Assembly (NCBI GenBank): GCA_002363125.1
Contig: DEWE01000013.1
Location: 21,399 to 50,953 of the forward strand
Direction: 5' to 3'
DNA from: Candidatus Saccharibacteria bacterium UBA3218
GTDB taxonomy: Bacteria > Patescibacteriota > Saccharimonadia > Saccharimonadales > Saccharimonadaceae
Length of the DNA: 29,555 nucleotides
In this document: positions 15,394-24,253 of the stretch, in pieces
Layout: the number at the start of each line of letters is the position of its first letter
Position numbering within the stretch: the stretch's first letter is position 1
The notes under the pieces: model-generated
The model's database searches: none
What the model was told of the DNA's origin: nothing
The model's input: only the letters and a program-made list of their open reading frames with translations
Program-made: the position numbers and the translations under genes

Positions 15394-17160
15394 TTATAGA
15401 GTTCTTTTGCGGGATTCGCGAGTAAAGAATTTTAGTCTATCATTAATTTGAAGATCTATTTTAGAGGTGGTTTTTAGAGCCAAGCCACCAGTCTCACCAG
15501 CAGTGAGCTCTTTAACGTCGATTTTTTCCTTTTGTACCGAAGTAACTTCGGCTTCACCAAGATACTGTTTGTCACGGACAACACGAGCGAGGAAACCTGG
15601 TTTTACGTCGCCTTTTAATACTTCGCCACCTGCAATAATAGAGGTTTTTTCGGTACGGAATACGCCAAGAACCTTCATTTCTCCTTTGTCTTCTTCAACA
15701 ATTTCGGCGTCTAGCAAGTTTTCCATTTCATGTTTAGCGTCGTCCAGAAGTTCGTAAATCACGCGATATGTGCGGATGGCTACACCATCACGAGCAGCCA
15801 TTTTTGAAATATTGATTGGCACCGAAACATTAAAACCATAGACTACAGTGTTGCCGCCAGCAGCCATGTAGACATCGTTTTCATTAATATCACCCACACC
15901 GGTAGAAACGATATTTAGAGTAACTTCGCCTTTAGTATCTATCATTTTTAGGCTATCTACTACAGAGGTAACAGAACCGAGTACGTCGCCTTTTATAATT
16001 ACATTGAAGACCTTTGAATTATCCGCTACATTCATCATGCGAAGAAGATCTGAGCTAGTAACGTTGGCACTGGCGGATTCGTTAGCGATATTCTGGGCGT
16101 TAATAAGTGCCATCTTGCGAGCAGTTTTTTCGTCTTTTACCTCTGTAAAACGATCGCCGAAGTTTGGAAGCTCTTTAAAGCCAGTAATAGTAACTGGAGT
16201 AGATGGAGTAGCCTTGCCCTTTGGCTTGCCTTTCCAATCTAGCATAGTGCGGACTTTACCATAGGTGCTACCAGCCACGATAAATTCGCCAGTTTTTAAT
16301 TCCCCGCCCGTAACAAGTAGGTTTACTACGGAACCTTTGCCAGTCTCCATGTGAGACTCAATGACGAGACCTTCGGCTGGAATATCTATATCGGCCTTAA
16401 GTTCCTCGATATCAGCGGTGAGCAAAATCATGTCTAGAAGCTTGTCGAGGTTTTGGTTCATTTTGGCGGAGATTGGCACCATTACAATGTCACCGCCCCA
16501 TTCTTCTGGTTGAAGACCGTGATTAGAAAGATCTGCCATAGTACGCTGGATATCTGCACCTTCGCGGTCAATTTTGTTTATCGCAACGATGATTTTAGCG
16601 TTGGCGGACTTGGCAAAATTAATAGCTTCTACAGTTTGCGGTTTTACACCATCATCAGCAGCTACCACGATTACCACAATATCGGTGAGCATGGCACCAT
16701 GCTGACGGATAGCTGCAAAAGCCTCATGCCCTGGAGTATCTAGAAAAGTAATCAAACGATCATCATGTTTTAATTGATAGGCAGAAATGTGTTGAGTAAT
16801 ACCGCCGGCTTCATCGTCTACAGTCTTTTTGTTAAGCAGAGTGTCTAGAAGCGTGGTTTTACCGTGATCTACGTGGCCCATCACCGCTACTACTGGTGGG
16901 CGGGTAACGGCTTTATCAGAAAGTTCCCTGCGGATTTCGGAAGTTTTAGTGGAAGTGTTTTTGCGCTCTAGTTTGACATTGTCTAAGCCAAGTTCGTCGA
17001 TGATGATAGAGGCAGTTTCGAAGTCTAGACGCTGATTGATGGTAGCAACAATACCATTCTTAAAAAGTGTGCCAATCAAATCGGTAACAGAAAGACCGAG
17101 AGCTTGAGATAGCTCGTCTACAGTAATAGAACCCGCAATCTGAATGGTTTTTTCTTCCAT
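15394..17160 (-). CDS. infB: Translation initiation factor IF-2
   Basis: 588 aa. IF-2 places formyl-Met-tRNAi on the 30S subunit. A short IF2_N domain (about residues 5-55, VDELSQALGLSVTDLI) leads directly to the GTPase: VMGHVDHGKTTLLD (P-loop), GGITQHISAY (switch I), DTPGHEAF (switch II), NKID, then domains II, III and C2. The long N-terminal extension of E. coli IF-2 is missing, as is usual in reduced genomes. The ORF is open for 47 codons upstream, but the start is set at 17160 by AGAAAGGAGAGTT; the upstream part overlaps the divergent tRNA-Asn leader. Promoter TGGTAAAAT at 17211-17216 (minus). Confidence 0.96.
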   Translation of the reverse strand: MEEKTIQIAGSITVDELSQALGLSVTDLIGTLFKNGIVATINQRLDFETASIIIDELGLDNVKLERKNTSTKTSEIRRELSDKAVTRPPVVAVMGHVDHGKTTLLDTLLNKKTVDDEAGGITQHISAYQLKHDDRLITFLDTPGHEAFAAIRQHGAMLTDIVVIVVAADDGVKPQTVEAINFAKSANAKIIVAINKIDREGADIQRTMADLSNHGLQPEEWGGDIVMVPISAKMNQNLDKLLDMILLTADIEELKADIDIPAEGLVIESHMETGKGSVVNLLVTGGELKTGEFIVAGSTYGKVRTMLDWKGKPKGKATPSTPVTITGFKELPNFGDRFTEVKDEKTARKMALINAQNIANESASANVTSSDLLRMMNVADNSKVFNVIIKGDVLGSVTSVVDSLKMIDTKGEVTLNIVSTGVGDINENDVYMAAGGNTVVYGFNVSVPINISKMAARDGVAIRTYRVIYELLDDAKHEMENLLDAEIVEEDKGEMKVLGVFRTEKTSIIAGGEVLKGDVKPGFLARVVRDKQYLGEAEVTSVQKEKIDVKELTAGETGGLALKTTSKIDLQINDRLKFFTRESRKRTL

Positions 17161-17210
17161 AACTCTCCTTTCTGTTTTGTTGGCAATAAAAAATATGAAT
17201 AACTTCTTTA

Positions 17211-17243
17211 ATTTTACCACAAAATAGGAAAATATGCTATAAT
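17211..17243. promoter_or_regulatory. Divergent promoters of infB and tRNA-Asn
   Basis: Minus-strand TGGTAAAAT (hexamer 17211-17216) for infB; plus-strand TGCTATAAT (hexamer 17238-17243) for the tRNA. The tRNA leader contains a small hairpin AGTTTC-TAAA-GAAACT just before the mature end. Confidence 0.65.
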
Positions 17244-17286
17244 AGGCACAGGTCTCGCAGTTTCTAAAGAAACTGAACCTCGGTAT

Positions 17287-17361
17287 TCCCCTGTAGCTCA
17301 ATGGTGGAGCAAGAAGCTGTTAACTTCGAGGTTGCCAGTTCGAGTCTGGCCGGGGGAGCCA
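17287..17361 (+). tRNA. tRNA-Asn (GTT), CCA encoded
   Basis: 75 bases. Acceptor TCCCCTG pairs with CGGGGGA; the D arm, anticodon loop CTGTTAA (anticodon GTT) and T arm GCCAG-TTCGAGT-CTGGC are clear; discriminator G followed by CCA. G73 fits asparagine identity. The top pair of the anticodon stem (A27-G43) is mismatched. Confidence 0.95.
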
Positions 17362-17364
17362 AAA

Positions 17365-17399
17365 TGGATGCACAACCCCCCTTGTGCGTCCATTTTTTT
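17365..17399 (+). terminator. Terminator of tRNA-Asn
   Basis: TGGATGCACAA / TTGTGCGTCCA stem of 11 pairs (one G-T) with a CCCCCC loop, followed by seven Ts. Confidence 0.92.
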
Positions 17400-17435
17400 G
17401 TTATATGTAACCCACTACGACGGCTCGAACCTAAA

Positions 17436-17918
17436 TTAAAATAGCCATCTAAACAGGCCGAGTGAAACGAGCAACATTATGATACCGGCGGTAAGTACGC
17501 CAGCAATAATTGCAAACATGGTCTTTTTGAAATCTAAATTCAAAATACTTGCGGCGAGGGTACCTGTCCAGGCGCCAGTACCGGGGATTGGGATTGCCAC
17601 AAATAAAAACAGTGCAAAATATGTGCCATAATTACCGGCTTTTTTGAGCAATTTTTCACCGCCCTTTTTTCCCTTTTTGAGGCAAAAATTACAAAATTGT
17701 TGAAGCGGTTTCCATTTCTTTTTGCTACCCCATTCCAGAACTTTACGAGCAAAAAAGTAGATGATGGGAATTGGAATAATGTTGCCGATAGTTGCAATAA
17801 TTAAAACTGCCCATTCTGGCAAACCTAAATCCATGCCGATGGCTACTGGTATTGCTCCACGTAGCTCGATCAGAGGAATCATAGAAATAATTAAAACAAT
17901 TAAAATCTTCCAAAGCAT
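17436..17918 (-). CDS. Small multidrug-export-type membrane protein (PF06695-like)
   Basis: 160 aa with about four membrane segments. The early IELRGAIPVAIG motif (about residue 17-28) and PIPGTGAWTGTLAA (about 110-123) match the 'putative small multi-drug export protein' family; actual transport has not been shown for most members. A basic loop of KK-rich sequence (about 65-90) separates the two halves, each with a short re-entrant-like proline-rich motif. Start supported by TGATATAAT exactly six bases upstream (leaderless). It stands alone. Confidence 0.85.
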   Translation of the reverse strand: MLWKILIVLIISMIPLIELRGAIPVAIGMDLGLPEWAVLIIATIGNIIPIPIIYFFARKVLEWGSKKKWKPLQQFCNFCLKKGKKGGEKLLKKAGNYGTYFALFLFVAIPIPGTGAWTGTLAASILNLDFKKTMFAIIAGVLTAGIIMLLVSLGLFRWLF

Positions 17919-17930
17919 ATGCTTATTATA
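17919..17930 (-). promoter_or_regulatory. Leaderless promoter of the export-type protein
   Basis: TGATATAAT, hexamer 17925-17930 (minus), six bases, ATG at 17918. Confidence 0.75.
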
Positions 17931-17952
17931 TCATGTCTACGCAGGACTATAA

Positions 17953-19680
17953 TTATTTAGAGTCTTTCTCTGCTTTTTCTTCTTCTTCAAGTTTTTTGAA
18001 AGCGACTTTACCGACTAAGGTTTGAGGAAGTTTGTCGCGGAACTCGTAAGCGGCTGGCAAAGCATAAATCGGGACATTGCGTTCTAGAAGCTCCCTTATC
18101 TCTCGCTCGACTTTCTTCCCTGCTTTGTAGTTTGGCTTCAAAACAATAAATGCTTTTGGTACCTGGCCTTTATAATGATGATCTATACCAATAACCGTAG
18201 ATGTCAAAACGGCTTCATGAGAATTAATGATAGACTCTAGATGTGTTGGGTAAATATTATAGCCAGAGGAAATAATGATGCGTTTGAGACGTTGAGCAAA
18301 GTAGACGAGGCCATCTTTGCCGAGATAACCAATATCGCCGGTATGAAGCCAAACTTTACCATCATCATGTAAACGAATGGCCTGGGCGGTTTCAGCATCA
18401 TCACCGAGGTAGCCCATCATAACAAGAGGACCAGAAATACAAATCTCGCCAGATTCACCAATTGGAAGCTTCTTGAATGTATCGTTTTTGACAATTTTAA
18501 AGTCCGTATCTGGAAAAGGTACACCAATAATACCGTCGGCAAAAGTGCTTTCTGGGGACAAACAAACTGCGCCAGACCCTTCAGTAAGGCCATAACCAAC
18601 ACGGATTTTGGCGTTAGAACCGTGGTTTTCTAGGAATTCATTAACTTTATCGCGCAAAGTCTGATTGAGTGCATCACCACCACAAATTACGGCGGTAACA
18701 GAAGCTAAATCGTTGCTTCTGAGTTTAGTATTAATAAGTGCTTCAAACAAAGTAGGCACACCAACGATGAAATTCGGCTCGTTTTTCTTAATGATTTCGG
18801 CAAATTGTTTGTGTGAAAAAGCTGGAACCAAAATACAGCTCATACCCTTACAAAGCGGAGTGTGGATGCATATACCAAGGCCAAAACAATGGAAGATTGG
18901 AAGAATAGAAAGCACGCTTGCTCCTGGAACAACTTGGCGAATCATAGCAGCATCACAAATAGATTCAGCGTTAATATTAAGATTTGAGAGCATTACGGCT
19001 TTTGGCGCACCAGTCGTGCCACCAGAATACATAATCACTGCTGGATCGGTACCACTACGCTCCTCGTGATAATTCCCTTGATAAAAGTATGAATTAGCAA
19101 TAAAGTCTTCCCAAAGTACTACTCGGCTATCATTGGCTGGGAGACGAACTTTTTTGATATGTAAAGTATTGTAAAGTTTTTTCTTGAGGAAGCCGAGCCC
19201 AGCCGATGGGCGGACTACAATAATACGTTCTAGTTGAGCAGTATCGCGAATCTTGTAAATTTTATCAAAGACAGCGTCAATTACTAGCACATATTTAGAA
19301 TCGGCTACCTTGATATAATACTCAAGTTCTTTTTCTGATGAAAGTGGATGAACCATATTGCAAATGGCACCGACCATATTTACTGCATAAACCATAGTAA
19401 TGCCCTCTGGAGTATTTGGCATACAGATAGTTACACGATCACCTTCTTTCACGCCATAGTTTTTAAGAGCGCGGGCGGCTTTTTCGATTTTCTTTACAAA
19501 GTTTTTATAAGTTACTTTGTGGCCGTAATATGTGTAGGCAACATTGTCTGGCCATTTTTCGGCAGACTGCATTATCATGTCTACCATAGAACAATCTGGG
19601 TATTCCAAAGTGTCAGAGATCCCAGCTTCGTCATAAAATTTTAACCAAGGACGGTCTTGATATTTCTTATTTTTTTTCAC
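17953..19680 (-). CDS. Long-chain acyl-CoA synthetase (AMP-forming)
   Basis: 575 aa member of the adenylate-forming superfamily. Motifs in order: MYSGGTTGAPKAV (P-loop, about residue 218), GYGLTEGSGAV (about 358), LHTGDIGYLGKDG (about 436), RLKRIIISSGYNIYP (hinge, about 457) and the C-terminal catalytic lysine in TLVGKVAFKK (about 560). It activates a carboxylic acid to acyl-AMP, then acyl-CoA. No fatty-acid synthesis genes accompany it, so it may activate acids taken from a host; this is inference. GTG start with AAGGAG nine bases ahead and a TGGTATAAT box at 19698-19703. Confidence 0.88.
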   Translation of the reverse strand: MKKNKKYQDRPWLKFYDEAGISDTLEYPDCSMVDMIMQSAEKWPDNVAYTYYGHKVTYKNFVKKIEKAARALKNYGVKEGDRVTICMPNTPEGITMVYAVNMVGAICNMVHPLSSEKELEYYIKVADSKYVLVIDAVFDKIYKIRDTAQLERIIVVRPSAGLGFLKKKLYNTLHIKKVRLPANDSRVVLWEDFIANSYFYQGNYHEERSGTDPAVIMYSGGTTGAPKAVMLSNLNINAESICDAAMIRQVVPGASVLSILPIFHCFGLGICIHTPLCKGMSCILVPAFSHKQFAEIIKKNEPNFIVGVPTLFEALINTKLRSNDLASVTAVICGGDALNQTLRDKVNEFLENHGSNAKIRVGYGLTEGSGAVCLSPESTFADGIIGVPFPDTDFKIVKNDTFKKLPIGESGEICISGPLVMMGYLGDDAETAQAIRLHDDGKVWLHTGDIGYLGKDGLVYFAQRLKRIIISSGYNIYPTHLESIINSHEAVLTSTVIGIDHHYKGQVPKAFIVLKPNYKAGKKVEREIRELLERNVPIYALPAAYEFRDKLPQTLVGKVAFKKLEEEEKAEKDSK

Positions 19681-19697
19681 AAAAACTCCTTATGATA

Positions 19698-19703
19698 ATT
19701 ATA
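19698..19703 (-). promoter_or_regulatory. -10 box of the acyl-CoA synthetase gene
   Basis: Extended TGGTATAAT on the minus strand; 17-base leader with AAGGAG before the GTG at 19680. Confidence 0.65.
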
Positions 19704-19736
19704 CCATACTAAGTTTAATTAAGAAATACTAACTAA

Positions 19737-22640
19737 TTAGAGTTCGCCTTTGCTAGAAAGCCAGTTTCTAAGAGGAGTTCCTAAATCAGAATCACCCACT
19801 GACCTTTCAAATGACCGTACAGATTCTTTAACGTCATCACTTAGACTATTCCACCAAGCTTCAGCACGATTAGCAAATTCGGTTGCGTCGGTATAGGTAC
19901 CTCTTTCAGCAACTATTGATACGCCATTATCACCAATCACATTACCTAAACTATCTTCTACTTGTTCTCTAAAACGTAATTGCCTATTAATTTGTTCGGC
20001 TATATCGTCTGGGGTATTTTCTGCCGTTGGAGTAGTTTCCTCACCTTCAAATAGTTCGTCGTATAGATCGGAGTTTTCTATTTCTTCGAAACCATTATCC
20101 TCTGCTTCAGCTTCAGTTTCGGCCTCGATTTCTGTGTTTGAACCTTCTGGAGCTTCTCCAGATGGAGCTTCAGGTGTTGTGTCTATTGAAATTGGCTCTG
20201 TTTCATCAGTAGTTGGTTCTTCTGTGGCTGGTGACTCTGGTGTGCTTTCCGTGTCACTATTGTTCCTGACTGTCTCACTGTTACCTATTTTACTACCAAT
20301 GATACCTGCACCTATAGTAGCCGTAGCACGAGTTAAGAAGTTCATGAAAGCGTTTGGGACTTCTTTTGTTACAATTTGAGTAATTGTATTATAAATCGGC
20401 GCGCCGCCAGTCTGAAAACCAGGGATTAAGCCTTGCCTTGCCGCTTCATTGGCTACTTCTGTAATATAAGACTGTGCTGCGTCTGGCCACGTATTAATGG
20501 TGCCTGGATACGTGTGGGCGAAATTACCGACTATACCGTTGATGCCTGCTACTTCACCATTACTGCCTGGAGCTAAGCCATACTTTGGATCGAGATTTGT
20601 CATAATAGCCTCAAACTTACTGTAGTTTTCTGGACTACCACCAAGCTGGGTAAACGTATCGTATGCACCGTGACCTTCTGGAATATTCACATTGTCAAGA
20701 TTGGCTGCTCTTATTTCTGTAGGTTCATTGCCAACAACTTGCTTTACTTCGTTTGTAGACGTCTCGACATTATTGATCTGAACGCCACTCATGAGGGCAC
20801 CTATAGCTGCGCCGATGCCAGCGGAGATGAGAGTCTTCTTGCGGTTGCTCTTGAGGTCGCTATTTTTTGCTTCATCGTATTGACTCATAAGATACTCGGC
20901 AACATTGGCGGTATCACTATTTTTGTCTGTAATATCGATTCCTTCTAGATTTTTTCTGATCTCTTCTTCGCTGGCAAACCCTCTCACGGCGCTATTCTTG
21001 GAATTTTGTCTAGACATGAGCGCGCCACTAAAGGCGCCCTTTGCAGCTCCGGCAGCTATCCCTCCAGCGGTAAAGCTAAGACCTATGGACATAGTACCTG
21101 CAGCCAAACCACCAATCAAACCAACGCCAGTAACGGCAAGCCCCGCGATACCGGCACCAATCAAAACACCTTTTAGTATTTTATTATTTAGAACTTTGTT
21201 GACAAATTTACGGCAAAGAGTACCATTATCTAACGCATCTATAGTTGAATCTTCAAGTTCTGAAGCTTCTTTTATGTAATCTTCTACAAATTCGGCGTTA
21301 ATCTTAGTTTTGAGAGCATCAACTCTGTCACCATATTCTTCGCGTAGCTTTTTCTCGGCTTCTTCTATTAGCTTTTGTTTCTCAGCATCTACTTCTTCTT
21401 GGGTTTTGGTGCTATTTTCTGGATCGCCACCAACAAACTCATTTAATTTTTCTTGAATTTCGGAGGTTAATTGTTCAATTCTATCTTCCAAATAGTCCGC
21501 TATTTCGTGTTTACCAGCCTCATAACTCTCTTTACCTTTCAATCTGAGGTATTCATCCATGAGTTCTTTATATTCACCCTGCACCTTGATAAATTCTGCA
21601 CGATTAGCCTTACCTACAAATAAACGTCTATTTCTAGCATAGAGCTCCGCCAGTTCTGGTTTCATTTTTCCGAGTTTTCCTTCCAACTCTTCCAGGCGCT
21701 CTTTTCTGCTTTGTTCAAATTCTTGCTCAATACCCTTGATTTTGACGTCGAGATCTACTTTATTGCCATCGCCTTCTGGGTCTTTATCTGGATTTTCCTC
21801 GCCGTTTGGATCTGGATCTGGATTTGGATCTTTGTCTGGGTCTTCATCACCAGTAGGTTCGTCATCACCTGGGTTTGGCTCGTTATTATCATCGCGTTCT
21901 GCTGGAGCATGCGGGTAAAGCTTCCAGTCTATATTGCCATAAACTCCAGATGGCATCAAACCCTTTTTCCCGGCTCCATCAAAACCATCACGACGATTCC
22001 TAATAGGATCTTCTGGATATTCATCTTTATAATATTGATAAGTTTTGAAAATTTCTGAACCCTCTACTCCATTTACTATGTTATCTAGTTTGCCAGTAAG
22101 ATCTTCGGCTCTGGTATCTCTTTGCTGTTCATATCCTTCTTGGCGAGCTTTTCTTGCTTGGTAGGCTTTTAGCCAATCACCGGCTTCCTCGTGGGTGGCT
22201 CCGCTTTCTGCTCTTTCGTGGCGAAGATAAGAATCTTTGGATTGTTTTCTGGAATTTTCTTCGTCCATTTGGGCGAATTGCTGATCATAAAGATACATTG
22301 CTTCTTCTAATTCGCGTTTAGCTGTGGCAAGATCTTCCATAACCCCACGTTGAACCATCGTTTTGGTTCCAGAATTTTCGTTGTCACGATCATTCTTTTC
22401 TATCATTGCTCTAAGTTGCTGAAATTTTCTGTAGGCAAGGGCTAAATTTAGAGTGATCACATCGTTATCGTCTGGTTGTCTATTGGTAATCTTTGCGATG
22501 CGTTCAAGCTGTCTAGAAGTAAACTGCTCTGCGTTTTTATTTTCTGCGTTTTCCTGGTTGAACTCAACTTGCGTTAAGCTGTCAAATTCACTCGCACCAG
22601 GATTGTCATCATTTGAGATTTTATTAGGACTGCTATTCAT
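19737..22640 (-). CDS. Large 967-aa CPR-type protein: coiled coils, Asp/Pro-rich linker, glycine-rich membrane segments
   Basis: No family recognised. Visible layout: a charged, Q/E-rich helical N-terminus (about 1-190); an Asp/Pro/Asn-rich low-complexity linker with DPNPDPDPNGE-type repeats (about 245-290); a long charged coiled coil (about 300-460); glycine/alanine-rich hydrophobic segments (about 485-535, GVLIGAGIAGLAVTGVGL; about 605-622, ISAGIGAAIGALMSG); a globular part with tryptophans (about 640-760); another GAGIIGSKIG segment; a Thr/Glu/Pro-rich tail (about 790-890); and a final helical domain. No signal peptide. Starts directly after the DUF5663-like stop, with GGAG upstream, so the two form an operon. 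A membrane-associated or cell-surface structural role is a guess. Confidence 0.75.
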   Translation of the reverse strand: MNSSPNKISNDDNPGASEFDSLTQVEFNQENAENKNAEQFTSRQLERIAKITNRQPDDNDVITLNLALAYRKFQQLRAMIEKNDRDNENSGTKTMVQRGVMEDLATAKRELEEAMYLYDQQFAQMDEENSRKQSKDSYLRHERAESGATHEEAGDWLKAYQARKARQEGYEQQRDTRAEDLTGKLDNIVNGVEGSEIFKTYQYYKDEYPEDPIRNRRDGFDGAGKKGLMPSGVYGNIDWKLYPHAPAERDDNNEPNPGDDEPTGDEDPDKDPNPDPDPNGEENPDKDPEGDGNKVDLDVKIKGIEQEFEQSRKERLEELEGKLGKMKPELAELYARNRRLFVGKANRAEFIKVQGEYKELMDEYLRLKGKESYEAGKHEIADYLEDRIEQLTSEIQEKLNEFVGGDPENSTKTQEEVDAEKQKLIEEAEKKLREEYGDRVDALKTKINAEFVEDYIKEASELEDSTIDALDNGTLCRKFVNKVLNNKILKGVLIGAGIAGLAVTGVGLIGGLAAGTMSIGLSFTAGGIAAGAAKGAFSGALMSRQNSKNSAVRGFASEEEIRKNLEGIDITDKNSDTANVAEYLMSQYDEAKNSDLKSNRKKTLISAGIGAAIGALMSGVQINNVETSTNEVKQVVGNEPTEIRAANLDNVNIPEGHGAYDTFTQLGGSPENYSKFEAIMTNLDPKYGLAPGSNGEVAGINGIVGNFAHTYPGTINTWPDAAQSYITEVANEAARQGLIPGFQTGGAPIYNTITQIVTKEVPNAFMNFLTRATATIGAGIIGSKIGNSETVRNNSDTESTPESPATEEPTTDETEPISIDTTPEAPSGEAPEGSNTEIEAETEAEAEDNGFEEIENSDLYDELFEGEETTPTAENTPDDIAEQINRQLRFREQVEDSLGNVIGDNGVSIVAERGTYTDATEFANRAEAWWNSLSDDVKESVRSFERSVGDSDLGTPLRNWLSSKGEL

Positions 22641-22642
22641 AC

Positions 22643-22945
22643 TTAGGCTCCTACTACATTTGCTTTGCGCGCCAAAATATCATTCTTGATTTCTGCAAAA
22701 ATGTCGGTGACTATTTGTTTAAAATCAGGCACATTCGTCATTAGCCAGTTATAAGCTTGTTGTTCATCGGTGATATTGCCAAACTCTTCAGCTTGAGCGT
22801 CAGTAATTTTGTCCGATAAAGCAACTACTAGTTTCTTCTGAGCTAAATCTTCTATGCCGGCGACAAGCTTCGCCTTGACATCCTCTGGCGCATCGGCAAT
22901 ACCTATGGCCGTTAGAAATTCTGTGTTATTTGCTACATCGAACAT
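22643..22945 (-). CDS. DUF5663-like small protein, copy 2
   Basis: 100 aa, helical. Same pattern as the 15051-15338 protein: a hydrophobic start (NTEFLTAIGI), a proline step (APEDVK), KITDAQAEEFGNITDEQQ, the YNWLMTNVPDF motif, then IVTDIFAEIKNDILARK, which closely matches the tail of copy 1 (IVTRTIAEIKEEIRANR). Start set by AAAGGAGCAAAC. Its stop abuts the 967-aa protein gene, implying the two products work together. Unlike copy 1 it is alanine-rich. Function unknown. Confidence 0.7.
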   Translation of the reverse strand: MFDVANNTEFLTAIGIADAPEDVKAKLVAGIEDLAQKKLVVALSDKITDAQAEEFGNITDEQQAYNWLMTNVPDFKQIVTDIFAEIKNDILARKANVVGA

Positions 22946-23030
22946 GTTTGCTCCTTTGTGAGTGTAGTTAATATATACTTATGTTTATAATTTTACCTTA
23001 ATCTTTATAAATGTAAAGGGTTTCTCCATC

Positions 23031-23060
23031 AAAAATAGCCCCTGCTTCGGGGCTATTTTT
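23031..23060. terminator. Bidirectional terminator after rpsA
   Basis: AAAAATAGCCCC / GGGGCTATTTTT, 12 perfect pairs with a six-base loop; T-run in both directions. Confidence 0.93.
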
Positions 23061-23070
23061 AGGCTTGTAA

Positions 23071-24138
23071 CTATTTTGCGATAGATAGAGAAATCTTGCG
23101 ACCTTCTTTATCGATGTCTAGAACTTTAAAATCTTTGCGTTCATTTAGTGTAAAGATTTTTTCTGGATCTACGTCGGAGCCTTCGCCAAGTTCAGAAACA
23201 TGGACAAGGGCTTCTACCGCAGGCGAAATCTGTACAAAAGCGCCAAATGGAGTAATACGAGTAATCGTGCCTTCCACTTTGGAGCCCTTCTTTAGACCTT
23301 CGACTTCGGAGATCCAAGGATCTTCTACTAGTTGCTTCATAGAAAGTGACAAGCGATCTTTGTCGATAGCAATGATTTTTGCTTCGATAGTATCGCCGAC
23401 CTTTACGTAGTCTGCTGGGTTGTTTACGCGCTCCCAAGAAATCTCGGAAATGTGAATCAAACCTTCAATGCCGTCAACATTTACGAATACACCAAAGTCT
23501 ACCACACCAGTAACTACACCCTTGATGGTGTCGCCAACTTTAAGTTCTGCAAAACGAGCAGCCAAACCATCACGGATAGCTTCTTTTTCAGAAAAGATAA
23601 GCTTGTTTTCTTTCTTGCTGGCATCAATAATGCGAACCTTAATAGACTTGCCGACCAATGAGTTGAGGCGTTGCAAGATTTCGTCTTTATCAGCTGAACC
23701 TACGCGCGGGTAGTGCTCGGCAGAAAGTTGCGAAACTGGTAAGAAACCACGGATACCTTCGTATTCTACGAGGAGACCACCACGATTAGCGTCGAATGGT
23801 ACAATTTCCACCGTTTCAGCATTGTCGAGTTTCTCTTGAATCTCGTCCCAACCTTTGTCTTTGACGGCCTTACGTAAGCTGAGTAAGACATAGCCGTCGT
23901 TCATCTCTGACTCGATTACAGAAGCGCTAACTTCGTCGCCAATTTTGAGATTGCGTGCAAAAGATGCTTCTCTGCGTGGAACCAAACCCACACCTTGGGG
24001 ACCTAGATCGACCAATATTTCATGTTTTTTTACTGAGAGGACAGTCCCTTTTACTGTATCCCCTGCAATAACTTTTTTGAATGAATCTTCGTTTGCACTT
24101 AGAAGTTCATCCATAGTAATTTTTTTGGCATTTGCCAT
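23071..24138 (-). CDS. rpsA: Ribosomal protein S1 (four S1 domains)
   Basis: 355 aa from the ATG at 24138. Four S1 RNA-binding repeats: about 15-82 (GDTVKGTVLSVKKHEILVDL), about 98-175, about 190-258 (GVVDFGVFVNVDGIEGLIHI) and about 275-350 (ITPFGAFVQISPAVEALVHV). S1 helps load mRNAs on the 30S subunit. Four repeats, rather than the six of E. coli, is common in Gram-positive and CPR genomes. An ATG 11 codons upstream lies in a leader hairpin arm, so the downstream start (AAGGAAGG site at a long spacing) is preferred. Divergent from the ROK gene. Confidence 0.9.
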   Translation of the reverse strand: MANAKKITMDELLSANEDSFKKVIAGDTVKGTVLSVKKHEILVDLGPQGVGLVPRREASFARNLKIGDEVSASVIESEMNDGYVLLSLRKAVKDKGWDEIQEKLDNAETVEIVPFDANRGGLLVEYEGIRGFLPVSQLSAEHYPRVGSADKDEILQRLNSLVGKSIKVRIIDASKKENKLIFSEKEAIRDGLAARFAELKVGDTIKGVVTGVVDFGVFVNVDGIEGLIHISEISWERVNNPADYVKVGDTIEAKIIAIDKDRLSLSMKQLVEDPWISEVEGLKKGSKVEGTITRITPFGAFVQISPAVEALVHVSELGEGSDVDPEKIFTLNERKDFKVLDIDKEGRKISLSIAK

Positions 24139-24160
24139 ATTTAATATTTTCCTTCCTTTA

Positions 24161-24208
24161 GACTCATTCATGAAAATCGCAATCCACTGCGATGTTCGTG
24201 AATGAGTC
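24161..24208 (-). promoter_or_regulatory. 48-base hairpin in the rpsA leader
   Basis: GACTCATTCA (24161-24170) pairs with TGAATGAGTC (24199-24208), and inside it ATCGCA with TGCGAT around a six-base loop; the middle pairs almost fully. It lies between the -10 box and the rpsA start. S1 genes in other bacteria are autoregulated through leader structures, so this is a candidate operator. Confidence 0.7.
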
Positions 24209-24221
24209 TAAAACTTCTGTA

Positions 24222-24253
24222 ATTATATCAAAAATGCGTGATATAATCAAGTT
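24222..24253. promoter_or_regulatory. Divergent promoters of rpsA (minus) and ROK gene (plus)
   Basis: Minus: TGATATAAT, hexamer 24222-24227. Plus: TGATATAAT, hexamer 24242-24247, then six bases and ATG (leaderless). The two -10 boxes are only 14 bases apart, so both promoters can hardly be used at once. Confidence 0.75.

Noticed and set aside
17161..17301. 47-codon upstream extension of IF-2
   Set aside because: It overlaps the tRNA-Asn leader and its own promoter; AAAGGAG at the MEEKT start is decisive.
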